Assembly (NCBI GenBank): GCA_021107605.1 | Contig: JAIOSN010000031.1 | Location: 1-27,201, forward strand | Source of the DNA: Anaerolineae bacterium | Lineage (GTDB): Bacteria > Chloroflexota > Anaerolineae > B4-G1 > SLSP01 | Reading direction: 5' to 3' | DNA: 27,201 nucleotides | Part shown: positions 8,244 through 16,920 of the stretch, one piece after another | How the letters are laid out: every line of letters begins with the position of its first letter | Position numbering within the stretch: position 1 is the stretch's first letter | Notes under the pieces: model-generated | The model's input: only the letters and a program-made list of their open reading frames with translations | The model's database searches: none | Told to the model about the DNA's origin: nothing | Program-made: the position numbers and the translations under genes

Positions 8244-10211
8244 TCACGGCGGCGGAAGGCGGTCAACTAATTTGGTCAACGGTTTAGATAGAGCGGGACT
8301 CGCGGGTTGAAAGTTATCCACGAACAAATGGTGGAGCAACTGTGCTGACAGGATTCCCACCAGCGCCATCTCATCCATCTCTCCTAACCGCGCGCGCAAT
8401 TGAGATTTACGCCTTAAACGTTCTACTGCCGCAGGGTCGAACAAGCCTGCAACGCGCAAGGCCTCAGGTGACAATAGTTCTGCCACATAATCGGGTGTGA
8501 CCTGATCAAAGAAACTCCTCTGGATAGGAGCGCGATAGGGATGTTTAGTGCGCTGCCAAATCTCGGCAGGCACTAAGCGGCGCCCTAATTGCTTGAGCAG
8601 CCATTTTTCTTTGAGACCACGTAATTTCATCCTGGAGGGCAGCCGATTGCAGAATTCCACCACGCGATGATCGAGGAAGGGGAAACGCCCTTCTACCGAG
8701 TGCGCCATGGCCATCCGGTCGCCTTGAGACGAGAGCAAATACTGCGGTAAGAAAATCTTCATCTCCAGATACTCTGCTTGCGCTAGAGGCGACCAGCCGG
8801 CAAATGGGACTGGCAAAGGGAATGGAGTATGTTGCTCAGAGATAGTTATTTGTTCCCCGTCTACCAGAAAACGTTGAAGCCGTGAGGTGTTAGTCCACCG
8901 CAATATGTGAGAATAGCTGGTTGCATCTGTTGCCATCAGACCTTGCTTGAAGAATGCTTGCAGATAAGGCGACATCTGGTCCCGCAAACCGGGGATGTAA
9001 GGGTAAAGCCGGCGTAACAAGAGTGGGCGCAGTGCTGAATCTGGCTCGCGCGCCCAGAAGCGCCGTACCTTCATCTCTTTGAAGATATTATAACCGGCCA
9101 GGATTTCATCCGCGCCCTCACCGGTCAACACGACTTTCAGGTCATGTTGGTGTACCAAATTTGAGAGTAGAAACATAGGAGCCGGAGAAGCCCGCAACAC
9201 GGGGATTTCCGTATGCCAGATGACCTGGGGAAAAACCCGAGCAATATCTTTATAGTTGCAGTAAACTATCCGATGATCCGTCTTCAGAAATGCGGCCATC
9301 TGGTGCTGGTATTTGCTTTCGTCAAACTCAGCGTCCTCGAAAGCGATGGAGAAGGTATCCAACTGGTTGTGGGTGTAATTGCGGATGATGGCTGTGGTAA
9401 TAGCTGAATCTAAGCCCCCACTCAGATAAGCACCCACTGGAACGTCGGCTCGCAGGCGGATACGAGTGGCGTCAATCAATAGCTCTTCAAATTCTGCCAG
9501 GTATTCTTTTTCTGGACGTGATACGTGCGGCTCAGTGTAGTCCAACGACCAATAGGGAGTAATGGTATAGTCGCCCTGCCGAGCTAGTAGATAGTGCGCC
9601 GGCGGAAGCTCTCGGATATCGTTGAAGATGGTCCGCGGCGAAAGCGTGCTCCAGTAGGTGAAAATCTGTGCCAGAGACAACCTGTCAATGGAAGCTTTGA
9701 TTGCTGGATGTGCTAACAGCGCTTTGATTTCCGAACCGAAGATCAATTTACCCTTATTGACAGTGTAGAATAGCGGACGAATACCCAGGCGATCACGGGC
9801 CAGGAAGAGAGTTTGTCTGCGTGTATCCCAGATAGCCAGAGCAAATTGACCGTTCAAATCTTCCAGGCAAGCGACACCGCGCTCCTCATATAGATGAAGT
9901 ATGACCTCGGTATCTGTGTGCGTCGAAAAGCGATGCCCCCGCGCCTCTAACTGGGGTCGCAATTCCACATAATTGTAGATTTCGCCATTGAAGACGATCC
10001 AGAGCGAACCATCTTCATTGCTAATCGGTTGTTGCCCGCTGCTTAAGTCAATAATGCTCAAGCGGGCACTGCCCAGACCAACCTTCTCATCTCGATAGAG
10101 ACCAAACTCATCCGGGCCACGATGCCGGAGCATCGCTAGCATTTGGAGCAGCACCTCTTTCTCCACTGGTGGTTGCTCTCTCAGATTTAAGACACCGGTT
10201 ATACCACACAT
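8244..10211 (-). CDS. Asparagine synthase (glutamine-hydrolysing)-like amidotransferase
   Basis: A 655-residue class-II glutamine amidotransferase fused to a synthetase domain. Met1 is followed by the nucleophile Cys2 (MCGITG), which fixes the start. RHRGPD is at 29-34, NGEIYNY at 75-81 and the PP-loop SGGLDSA at 264-270. LTGEGADEILAGYN and SVEGRFPFLDHRVVEF follow, as in AsnB proteins. It should take ammonia from glutamine and amidate an ATP-activated carboxylate. Such AsnB paralogues are common in surface-polysaccharide and natural-product clusters, where the acceptor is not free aspartate. It is 12 bp downstream of the acyl ligase, with a weak AAGGGCGG ribosome site. Its placement next to an ACP and a ligase points to a carrier-linked or sugar-linked acid as substrate. 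Confidence 0.93.
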   Translation of the reverse strand: MCGITGVLNLREQPPVEKEVLLQMLAMLRHRGPDEFGLYRDEKVGLGSARLSIIDLSSGQQPISNEDGSLWIVFNGEIYNYVELRPQLEARGHRFSTHTDTEVILHLYEERGVACLEDLNGQFALAIWDTRRQTLFLARDRLGIRPLFYTVNKGKLIFGSEIKALLAHPAIKASIDRLSLAQIFTYWSTLSPRTIFNDIRELPPAHYLLARQGDYTITPYWSLDYTEPHVSRPEKEYLAEFEELLIDATRIRLRADVPVGAYLSGGLDSAITTAIIRNYTHNQLDTFSIAFEDAEFDESKYQHQMAAFLKTDHRIVYCNYKDIARVFPQVIWHTEIPVLRASPAPMFLLSNLVHQHDLKVVLTGEGADEILAGYNIFKEMKVRRFWAREPDSALRPLLLRRLYPYIPGLRDQMSPYLQAFFKQGLMATDATSYSHILRWTNTSRLQRFLVDGEQITISEQHTPFPLPVPFAGWSPLAQAEYLEMKIFLPQYLLSSQGDRMAMAHSVEGRFPFLDHRVVEFCNRLPSRMKLRGLKEKWLLKQLGRRLVPAEIWQRTKHPYRAPIQRSFFDQVTPDYVAELLSPEALRVAGLFDPAAVERLRRKSQLRARLGEMDEMALVGILSAQLLHHLFVDNFQPASPALSKPLTKLVDRLPPP

Positions 10212-10223
10212 TAAGAGCCGCCC

Positions 10224-11750
10224 TTACGCTAAACCCGTCTTTTTGATCTTGCCTGAAGAAGTCTGCGGCAAGGCATCCCGAAAAACCACATATTTGGGAA
10301 TCATGAAATCCTCCAGATGCGCACGGCAATAAGCCAATATCCGCGCGGTGCTCAGGCCTGTACCTTCAACTACTAGAAAGGCCTTGATAGCTTCCCCTAA
10401 AATTGGATCCGGCACTCCGATAACCGCGACTGCCTGTACCCCCGGCAACCCGTAGAGCACGTTTTCCACTTCTTTGGGAGCTATTTTTTCACCCCGGCTC
10501 TTGATCATATCATCCTTGCGCGAGACGAAATAGAAGAAACCTTCTTCGTCCATGCGGAAGAGATCATCCGTGTAACAGACCCGCTCCCCGGGAATTGGGG
10601 CAGGGCGGTAACGCTTCTTCGTCGCGGCTGGATTCCCCCAGTAGCCGCGCATCACATGCCGCCCGCGCACGACTAACTCCCCCACTTCTCCTGGCCCTAG
10701 CCGGCGCCCGGCGTCATCTTCAATCCATACTTCTGTGTCTGGCATGGCGATACCTACGGAGCCAGGACGTGTATCCAGTTGCTCTGGCGGGAGGCAGAGG
10801 GTCCGTTTGGTCTCGGTCAACCCGTACATGGAGTAAAGGGTAGCTCCGGGGAACTCTTCTCGCAGTTGTTGGATGTGACTAGGGGGCAACGCTGCGGCTG
10901 TATTGGTCAGGTAACGGAGATTGGAGAGATCGTATTGACTGAGATCCATTTTCACCAGGAGGGTAAACAAGGTAGGCACACCCGGAAAACCTGTGACCTT
11001 TTCCGTTACCATTTGTTTTAGAATGGCGGCTGGATAGTTGAACCCTTTTTCCAAGACCAATGTCCCTCCAAAACGAAAGACCATCAGGAGCTGATAGAGT
11101 CCATAATCAAATGAGAGCGGCAGCACGTTGATGATAATATCAGCTGCCACGTTCTCCAAATAGGAAATCACAGAATCAGCAACGAAGACTACATTGCTAT
11201 GATCCTCCATAACGCCTTTAGGTTCACCGGTGCTGCCAGAAGTGTAAACCAGGCAAGCTAAGTCAAGATCGATATTGACTTTGACCGGTCGCTCGTCAGG
11301 GTAATTCTCCTGGATGTTTTTCCAGGAATGGAATGGAGCGACGAGCTTGTTGACGGTGTTCGCAGTAAACACCAACGCTTTTAACGACGCCACTTCCGGT
11401 AATAGCTGTTCCGCCAGCACGACTCTGCGTCCGGAGGTGATCAGGGCGCTCGCCTGGCAGTTGTTCAAAATATAGACCAACTTCTGATATTTAGTTGAGT
11501 AGTTGACGACAACGAAAACCCCGCCTGCCTTCAGAGCAGCGAAAATTCCAATGACCAATTCGACGCTGTTGGGCAAATAGAGCACAATCCGTTCGCCGCG
11601 CGCTAGTCCTTGCTCTTTGAGGGCATTGGCTAGCCGGTTAGCTTGGGACTCAATTTGAGCGTAGGTTAGGCGCTGTCCACCAGAGATCAACCCAATTTTA
11701 TCAGGTACACAATCCGCTTGTTGCTCTAGAAATTCTTGAACTAGCGTCAT
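10224..11750 (-). CDS. AMP-forming acyl ligase / adenylation enzyme
   Basis: A 508-residue ANL-superfamily adenylating enzyme with all core motifs: A3 YTSGSTGEPKGV at 169-180, A5 YGLTE, A7 CYTDDLF, A8 with KSRGEKIAPKEVE, and A10 SSGKIKK with the catalytic Lys at 501. It activates a carboxylic or amino acid as the acyl-AMP and passes it to a thiol. The 82-residue carrier protein 49 bp upstream is the obvious acceptor. GGAGGAAG lies just ahead of the ATG. The layout (ACP, ligase, AsnB-like) resembles ligase/amidotransferase sets of exosortase-associated exopolysaccharide loci, but no exosortase is visible in this window. The acid it activates cannot be read from the sequence. Confidence 0.92.
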   Translation of the reverse strand: MTLVQEFLEQQADCVPDKIGLISGGQRLTYAQIESQANRLANALKEQGLARGERIVLYLPNSVELVIGIFAALKAGGVFVVVNYSTKYQKLVYILNNCQASALITSGRRVVLAEQLLPEVASLKALVFTANTVNKLVAPFHSWKNIQENYPDERPVKVNIDLDLACLVYTSGSTGEPKGVMEDHSNVVFVADSVISYLENVAADIIINVLPLSFDYGLYQLLMVFRFGGTLVLEKGFNYPAAILKQMVTEKVTGFPGVPTLFTLLVKMDLSQYDLSNLRYLTNTAAALPPSHIQQLREEFPGATLYSMYGLTETKRTLCLPPEQLDTRPGSVGIAMPDTEVWIEDDAGRRLGPGEVGELVVRGRHVMRGYWGNPAATKKRYRPAPIPGERVCYTDDLFRMDEEGFFYFVSRKDDMIKSRGEKIAPKEVENVLYGLPGVQAVAVIGVPDPILGEAIKAFLVVEGTGLSTARILAYCRAHLEDFMIPKYVVFRDALPQTSSGKIKKTGLA

Positions 11751-11799
11751 CGACTCTTCCTCCAGTTAAAATGCCTGGTCGGGCTTGAGGTAACTAATC

Positions 11800-12048
11800 T
11801 TAAGCCGTTTTCTTCCGGATGTAGCCGGCAAGTTGCATAACTGAATCGAAATTATCAGGTGTCAGATCTTGATCTTCAACCTCAAGGTTAAAATTCTCTT
11901 CAACAAACGTGACTAGATCCATGATTCCCATGGAATCAACAATACCCTCTTCCAAGAATGAAGTGGCATCTGCATAAGGATAGCCCTTTCTACTAAAGAG
12001 AAGGTTTTCAGCAATATACTCACGAATTTTTTTCTCCACCGTTTGCAT
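11800..12048 (-). CDS. Acyl carrier protein / phosphopantetheine-binding protein
   Basis: An 82-residue free-standing carrier protein. The phosphopantetheine attachment site is Ser39 in GIVDSMGIMDLV, followed by acidic helix II-III residues (VEENFNLEVEDQDLTPDNF) typical of ACPs. It has AGGAG 7 nt before the ATG and is the first gene of a leftward operon. The next gene is the adenylating ligase that probably loads it. It is not the fatty-acid ACP by context, since no fab genes are nearby. It more likely carries the acyl or aminoacyl unit handled by the ligase and amidotransferases. Confidence 0.92.
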   Translation of the reverse strand: MQTVEKKIREYIAENLLFSRKGYPYADATSFLEEGIVDSMGIMDLVTFVEENFNLEVEDQDLTPDNFDSVMQLAGYIRKKTA

Positions 12049-12137
12049 GTTTTTTCTCCTAGTTTACTATTGACTCCGCTGAAAAAAGATGGTTCATCAT
12101 AAGGACGCTAAGAAAAAAATAAATTTTGGCGCGAACT

Positions 12138-12165
12138 TATTTAATCGGGTCTGTCAAAAAGTCAA
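12138..12165 (-). promoter_or_regulatory. Candidate promoter of the ACP-to-exporter operon
   Basis: On the minus strand TTGACT (12165-12160) is separated by 16 bp from TAAATA (12143-12138), about 90 nt ahead of the ACP start. It is the best sigma-70-like pair in the gap, judged by eye only. Confidence 0.35.
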
Positions 12166-12310
12166 TTTTCTTCAGAGAGTGGAGTTAAATATCTTTATCC
12201 TCAAAATTGTTTTTGTAAACGTTCAGACTCTGCGGTTTTGACGGTAATTTGACCTGGGCAGTGCGCTGCTAGGTATCATCAGAACCTGCCACAGGAGTAC
12301 CAGCTGATAA

Positions 12311-12323
12311 ACCTCGGAGATCT
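12311..12323. repeat. Third, diverged copy of the CCTCxGAGG palindromic repeat
   Basis: ACCTCGGAGATCT shares the core of the two copies near 23.7 kb. On the minus strand it continues into GAGGTTTATCAGCTGG, partly like the flank of the 23724 copy. Confidence 0.6.
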
Positions 12324-12350
12324 GGGGGGGGGTGTTTTTCCTTACCCCCC
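12324..12350. repeat. G9...C6 inverted repeat (possible stem-loop)
   Basis: A run of nine G (12324-12332) is followed by TGTTTTTCCTTA and six C (12345-12350), able to form a 6-7 bp stem. It lies between the 913-residue protein gene and the ACP operon. There is no U-tract after the stem on the minus strand, so I do not call it an intrinsic terminator. Confidence 0.5.
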
Positions 12351-12371
12351 TGAACGCTTACTTATTTTTTT

Positions 12372-12405
12372 TCTCCGTGTCCTCTGTGTCTCGGTGGTGA
12401 GATAT
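12372..12405 (-). repeat. Dispersed intergenic repeat of the CACCGAGACACAGAGG type
   Basis: Read on the minus strand the segment contains CACCACCGAGACACAGAGG, then ACACGGAGAAAAAAAA. Elements of the form CACAGAGACACAGAGG plus an A-tract recur between genes in many Chloroflexota, cyanobacterial and other genomes (from memory, not searched). Only one copy is present here, beginning about 5 bp after the stop of the propeller gene. Confidence 0.5.
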
Positions 12406-12409
12406 TTTT

Positions 12410-15151
12410 TCAGTTTCTTGCTCTCAGCCATTGCGTTAGTACAGTTCCCCCGATCAGCAAAAATACCACTGAAATTCCTCCCAGGGCCAGATAAGGTAAG
12501 GTGATCGGTCCCAGTGAAAGCGAGGGAGTAATTACCGGCGGATCTGGATCAATCTCCGGGCGAGGCGTAGCAGAGACGGCCGGTGTAAGGGTGGGGAGTG
12601 GGGTTGGTGTAGAGCGTGGAGTTATGACCGGCGTCAACGTTGTTAGCGTATCTGTCATCACGGGGATGGTACGAGCCAGGTAGCGGATGGCGATAAGCTG
12701 GTTATTCTCCGTAGTAGCTATTTTTTGGCGAAAGATCACTGGCAGCTTGCCGGCCCTCTCCTGTAAGACCATGACTGCACCAGGCAAGTATTCTTCATAC
12801 ATCCGCAAGTGAACTAGTTCAGTAGTTTGCCAGGCCTCCTTGTCCCAGAAGGTATAAGAGAGTGTCGTTTCCTCTGAATCCGCGTGCTCTAGTCCTAGCA
12901 AGTGTAGCCTCCCGTTACCAGCGGTATCAATCCCGTTTACTCCATATAGGGACTTGATTCCTCCGACCACTAGAGCAGACGACCATCTTTCTCCCTCATC
13001 TAGGGACCATTGATGGTATAAAATGGGTCTCCCGTCCTCGTGTTTAGTCCAAAGTAGATGGACTTGTCCGGTCAAGGTGGTGACTACTTGCGGGTGTTCA
13101 CAAGTAGCCTGATCGATCAGCAACGGCGGCGACCAAGTTTTTCCGTTATCCATAGAGTGGGCATAATACACCCACCCGGTAGTTGCGGATATGTCCCACC
13201 ATGTTGAACGCACCCAGGTGATATGTAACACTCCCTGCGCAGAGATAGCCAAACTAGGATGATCCACCATCGCCCAGCCCTCAACGGTAGCATCAAAAAC
13301 TGGCGTTGGCTCTGACCAACTATTACCGTGGTCGTCGGAGTAGGTGTAGTAAATCCCGCGTCCCTCGTTGAGAGGGACAGCATATACAACATGCAAGGTG
13401 CTTTCCCTGCTGGCTACCAGCATTGGATGGTCACCCCCTATCTGCTCCCCCAGGTACTGGGATAATAACTGCGGCTGGCTCCAGTTACTGGCAACGCAAG
13501 CATCTTCTGCCAGGGCCTGGGAATAGAAAATCTCTCCTCTTTGTCCCCCACTCCAGACTACATGCAAGTATTCATCAACGGCGATGAATGCCGGGTGAGT
13601 GACTTTCTCTTCTTCAGCCGAATGCAATATCGCGATAGGCTTTGCCCAACGTTCTCCCTCGCAGCGTGTGTAGATGAGGGCTGTACCTGGTAACTCCTCT
13701 TGTTCTGATTCACTCCATACTAGATGAATGATCTCATTATCATCAATCGCCAGGGCTGGCAGAGATGGAAATTCCGTTCGCTCCGCGATGGTAGTTGGTT
13801 TCGTCCAGGGGGATGATGGCGTACTTGTCCATTTCTGCAGCTCCCCTTGACTTCGCAGCAACCAGATTTGATCGTTTTGCCCATGTCCTACCACCACTAG
13901 CGCCCCCCCCCACTCCCAAAGCGTAGCCAGAGTATCCAGGTGAATCAACTCAGCGGCTTCAGGGTCTGCGAAAATGAATTCTAGCTGTTTGGGTTGAGAC
14001 CAAGTGGTAACGCTCTCATTGTCTGTCGTGGTGATTGTATGCTGCATGGCCAGGGTAAGATTTCCAGTGTGATCTTTTGCGACGAGGAGCAATTGGCCTA
14101 CTCTGGAGCGGTGAAAGGAGACACTTTGGGGACATCGCGCAGCTATACTAAGAATCCGTTCTGGTGCTTCCCAAGCTGCGGCGTCGTCCGGCACACGTTG
14201 TTGGTAAAGTGTACAACTGTTTGCATCCTGACTAGATTTCCAGAGCAAGAAGGCTTCATTGTTGCTATCAAAGGTGAGCTGGGGATGATCGGCTGCCCCG
14301 GCTCGATTATCCACTTCAACTGGGTCAGACCAGGTTTTCCCCTCATCAAGAGAACGTGCATAGAATAGAGCATTCTGATACTCGTCACGCCAGGTTACCA
14401 CCACTTCTCCGGTTCCATCAGTAGCCAGATCCAGATAGGCTGCATCTGCATCTAGCAAACGGAAGTAAATTGTGGTATATAAGGCTAGCGGAGATGACCA
14501 AGTCTGTCCACCGTCAGTTGATTTTCGATAATAGATACCGGCAGGATAGGTTGTGGTATGCGTGGGGCGAAGGTAGATCAAATGCAAGACTCCGTTAGCA
14601 GCGGATACCAGACGCCAGGATAGGGCGGAAGGCGCTATGACTTGTGCCCATTCCCAATTATTATTCTCATGGAGCAGACGACTGTGCAGCAGAGCTCGTA
14701 ACTCTGTTTCCGAATCAGGCGCCGCGAGCCAGATGGCATGAGCGTGACCATTGGCATCCCCCACAATTTCAGGGAATGTCTCCAATGGGCGGGTAACAAA
14801 TTGTCCTCCTATTTCTTCTGTTTCAGGGAGCGTCTCCAATGGGCGGGTAACAAATTGTCCTCTTATTTCTTCTGTAACTAAGACTGGTGCTAGTTGGGGG
14901 GAGGACCATTGCCCCTCAGTGTAGCGGCGGGTGGTAATGCCATCAAAGGCATCCCACCAGAGCACGCGCAAACTGTTCTCTGGCCCAGCTACTACCAGGG
15001 GGGTGGTGGCTGCTCCTGATTGCGAGAGATTGATAGGATCGGTCCATAATTCTTCACCAATGCCTTGAGCAAGGGTATCTCCCCACCAGAGCAAGCATAA
15101 ACCTATTACCAAGCGCACGGATTTTGCGAGTATCATTCTTTGGCGACTCAT
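12410..15151 (-). CDS. Large secreted Asp-box (BNR) beta-propeller protein with C-terminal membrane anchor
   Basis: A 913-residue protein with a signal peptide (about 1-29, ending TLAQG), a body of propeller blades, a Thr/Pro-rich stalk (TPRSTPTPLPTLTP and following, about 840-875) and a final membrane span with a short basic tail RARN. Asp-box motifs include STDGGQTW, SLDEGKTW, SDDHGNSW, SMDNGKTW and SLDEGERW, interleaved with LHVVWSGG/IYYTYS-type blade strands. It is a longer relative of the 500-residue protein at 2767-4269. No sialidase catalytic signature is evident, so binding or a structural role at the cell surface is more likely than glycan hydrolysis. Residues 93-110 and 111-128 are a near-perfect 18-residue tandem duplication. 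GAGG lies 6 nt before the chosen ATG. Confidence 0.85.
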   Translation of the reverse strand: MSRQRMILAKSVRLVIGLCLLWWGDTLAQGIGEELWTDPINLSQSGAATTPLVVAGPENSLRVLWWDAFDGITTRRYTEGQWSSPQLAPVLVTEEIRGQFVTRPLETLPETEEIGGQFVTRPLETFPEIVGDANGHAHAIWLAAPDSETELRALLHSRLLHENNNWEWAQVIAPSALSWRLVSAANGVLHLIYLRPTHTTTYPAGIYYRKSTDGGQTWSSPLALYTTIYFRLLDADAAYLDLATDGTGEVVVTWRDEYQNALFYARSLDEGKTWSDPVEVDNRAGAADHPQLTFDSNNEAFLLWKSSQDANSCTLYQQRVPDDAAAWEAPERILSIAARCPQSVSFHRSRVGQLLLVAKDHTGNLTLAMQHTITTTDNESVTTWSQPKQLEFIFADPEAAELIHLDTLATLWEWGGALVVVGHGQNDQIWLLRSQGELQKWTSTPSSPWTKPTTIAERTEFPSLPALAIDDNEIIHLVWSESEQEELPGTALIYTRCEGERWAKPIAILHSAEEEKVTHPAFIAVDEYLHVVWSGGQRGEIFYSQALAEDACVASNWSQPQLLSQYLGEQIGGDHPMLVASRESTLHVVYAVPLNEGRGIYYTYSDDHGNSWSEPTPVFDATVEGWAMVDHPSLAISAQGVLHITWVRSTWWDISATTGWVYYAHSMDNGKTWSPPLLIDQATCEHPQVVTTLTGQVHLLWTKHEDGRPILYHQWSLDEGERWSSALVVGGIKSLYGVNGIDTAGNGRLHLLGLEHADSEETTLSYTFWDKEAWQTTELVHLRMYEEYLPGAVMVLQERAGKLPVIFRQKIATTENNQLIAIRYLARTIPVMTDTLTTLTPVITPRSTPTPLPTLTPAVSATPRPEIDPDPPVITPSLSLGPITLPYLALGGISVVFLLIGGTVLTQWLRARN
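14768..14875 (-). repeat. 54-bp tandem duplication inside the propeller gene
   Basis: Two adjacent 54-bp units, differing at only a few positions, encode the segment EEIxGQFVTRPLETxPE twice (residues 93-110 and 111-128). The reading frame is kept. Confidence 0.9.
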
Positions 15152-15246
15152 TGTTTTCCTCTATGGCTCCAAGAGCGCGCGTTTCTGTTTCTGCAATTAG
15201 CTGGCGCAGATGAGTATTTTGTGGATCCAAAATTAACAGCGAACTT

Positions 15247-16920
15247 TCATTTCCAACCTAGAGTTTCCAACCCAACTCTTAAGGCTGAACGTAACAATGT
15301 GGGATCGCCTAGCAACATTTTGAGATAAGTCAACATAGGCCCAGGGCGGAAAGCCCACTCGCGAAAGGCTCGCTTAGCCCACCACTCCAAATCCTCGGCT
15401 TTTAGCTCTGGATAATCTAAGACTGTGGAGCGGTCCATATCCACCTCTTCCCAACGTGTCCCGGCGCGGAACCACTTATTTTCCACTACTTCTTGAAAAA
15501 ACGGCGTTCCTGGGTGTGGCGCTGCTATATGAAAAAGAACCAAATCAAGGGGTACCCGTTTAGCGAAATCAATTGTTTTACGGATGCTGGCTTTGGTCTC
15601 GCCGGGCATACCGATGATGAAATAGCCCCAGTTCATAATGCCGGCCTCTTTTGACCAACGTATAGCTCGTTCAACTTGGGTCAACGTGGTCCCTTTCCGC
15701 ATCCGATCTAACATCTCTTGAGCACCGGACTCAATGCCCCACGAGATCATCCAGCACCCGGCGCGGTGCATCAGCTGTAACATCTCTGCATCTACGAAGT
15801 CCACGCGGCTGTTACAGGTCCATTTCACCGGCAACTGCCGGGCCAGGATGCCCTCACAGATTCCGACCACATGCTCACGATTGATGGTGAAGAGATCCGT
15901 GTACATGTGTATCTTATGCACCCCTAGCCTCACTAGCTCTTCGATCTCTGCCAATACATGCTCTGGGGAACGGAAGCGGACTGAATTGTTATAGGAGAGA
16001 TGTTTGATGCAGAAACGACATTGACCAGGACAACCTCGACTGGCGACCACGAAAGTGTAAGGCCCTCCGACTAATGGGGCGCGGTACTCATCAAGCGGTA
16101 ACAAGTCATGTCTGGGCAGAGGTAGATCGTCCAAATTGGCAATGAAGGGACGTGAGGGGTTAATGGTAATCTCGTCACCCTGCCGCCACACCAGCCCTTT
16201 GATGCGTGCTAGATAGCTCTCTTTACTCTCAGCTACCTCTCCCTGCCACGAAGATTGCCAGTCTGGATCGGTGGTGGTGAAGAGCCGGCGTAAACGTGTA
16301 GCGAATTTCGTGTCCATCCCGGCCCACCGATCTGCCGTCGTGAGATGCGACTGACGCAGTGTCTCTAGTAGATCCACTAACTCTCGGAAGGTGAGTTCTG
16401 GTTCTCCACACAAGACGAAATCCAGAGCCGGAAACGCCTCCAGAGTAGTGCGTGGCATGGGCGTGACATGCGTTCCAAAAGCAATGGTCTTGGCCCCTCG
16501 CGCTTTGGCTAAAAAGACTCCATACATATCATTTTGAAGTGTCGGTGCGGTAACTTGAGTTAGATAATAACGGGGATGCTTCTCGTCCAGCAATTGCTCA
16601 AAGGCTTCCCAACTCATCCGCGAGGGGATGGCATCAATGAGAGCTACTTTATAATCAGGGAAAAGCGCGGCTATCTGGGCTAGACTTACTTGTGGCCAGA
16701 TCATCCCTTCACGCGAGCGCCGACCCACGCGATGTTGGCTACGAATCCAGATACCGCGATCCGGCCCCGGAGGATTTACCAGCAGAATATCGACCGCGCC
16801 TTCAGGGCGTGCTTGTATGCGTTCCTTAACCCAGCCGTCAGTATTGGGGAAATTGGGTGGATGAAGGTGTTGGCGAGTATGGCGACCTCGGTTCTGATAT
16901 TTGTTTTCCCGCTGAGACAT
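15247..16920 (-). CDS. Radical SAM protein with N-terminal cobalamin-binding-like domain
   Basis: A 557-residue protein. An N-terminal Rossmann-like part (VDILLVNPPGPDRGIW at about 43-58, VALIDAIPS, TIAFGTHVTPMP, DFVLCGEPE) matches the B12-binding domain of class-B-type radical SAM enzymes. The radical SAM core has C297, C301 and C304 in RGCPGQCRFC, followed by MYTDLFTINREH, WGIESGAQEMLDRMRKG and GYFIIGMPGET. The classical DxHxxG cobalamin motif is not seen, as in many members with this domain. The start ATG overlaps the TAA of the glycosyltransferase gene by one base (TAATG), so the two are translationally coupled. Methylation or rearrangement of a sugar or lipid intermediate is plausible; the substrate is unknown. 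Confidence 0.88.
   Translation of the reverse strand: MSQRENKYQNRGRHTRQHLHPPNFPNTDGWVKERIQARPEGAVDILLVNPPGPDRGIWIRSQHRVGRRSREGMIWPQVSLAQIAALFPDYKVALIDAIPSRMSWEAFEQLLDEKHPRYYLTQVTAPTLQNDMYGVFLAKARGAKTIAFGTHVTPMPRTTLEAFPALDFVLCGEPELTFRELVDLLETLRQSHLTTADRWAGMDTKFATRLRRLFTTTDPDWQSSWQGEVAESKESYLARIKGLVWRQGDEITINPSRPFIANLDDLPLPRHDLLPLDEYRAPLVGGPYTFVVASRGCPGQCRFCIKHLSYNNSVRFRSPEHVLAEIEELVRLGVHKIHMYTDLFTINREHVVGICEGILARQLPVKWTCNSRVDFVDAEMLQLMHRAGCWMISWGIESGAQEMLDRMRKGTTLTQVERAIRWSKEAGIMNWGYFIIGMPGETKASIRKTIDFAKRVPLDLVLFHIAAPHPGTPFFQEVVENKWFRAGTRWEEVDMDRSTVLDYPELKAEDLEWWAKRAFREWAFRPGPMLTYLKMLLGDPTLLRSALRVGLETLGWK

Larger units (their letters stand above)
12049..12409. other. Intergenic region with repeats between two leftward gene groups
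   Basis: No convincing gene is seen. It holds the candidate ACP promoter (12138-12165), a GATCTCCGAGGTTT-type palindromic repeat (minus strand, about 12309-12323), a G9/C6 inverted repeat (12324-12350), and a CACCGAGACACAGAGG-type element just after the end of the 913-residue protein gene (12372-12405). Confidence 0.7.

Noticed and set aside
10224..12048. Exosortase/PEP-CTERM system
   Set aside because: The ligase, carrier and amidotransferase resemble such loci, but no exosortase and no PEP-CTERM motif were found. The Asp-box proteins' terminal spans lack a PEP motif.
12324..12350. Intrinsic terminator at the G9/C6 hairpin
   Set aside because: No T-tract follows the stem in the direction of transcription, and it is more than 50 bp beyond the stop codon.
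2767..15151. Asp-box proteins as active sialidases
   Set aside because: Asp-boxes are only structural. The F/YRIP arginine motif and other catalytic marks were not found in either protein.
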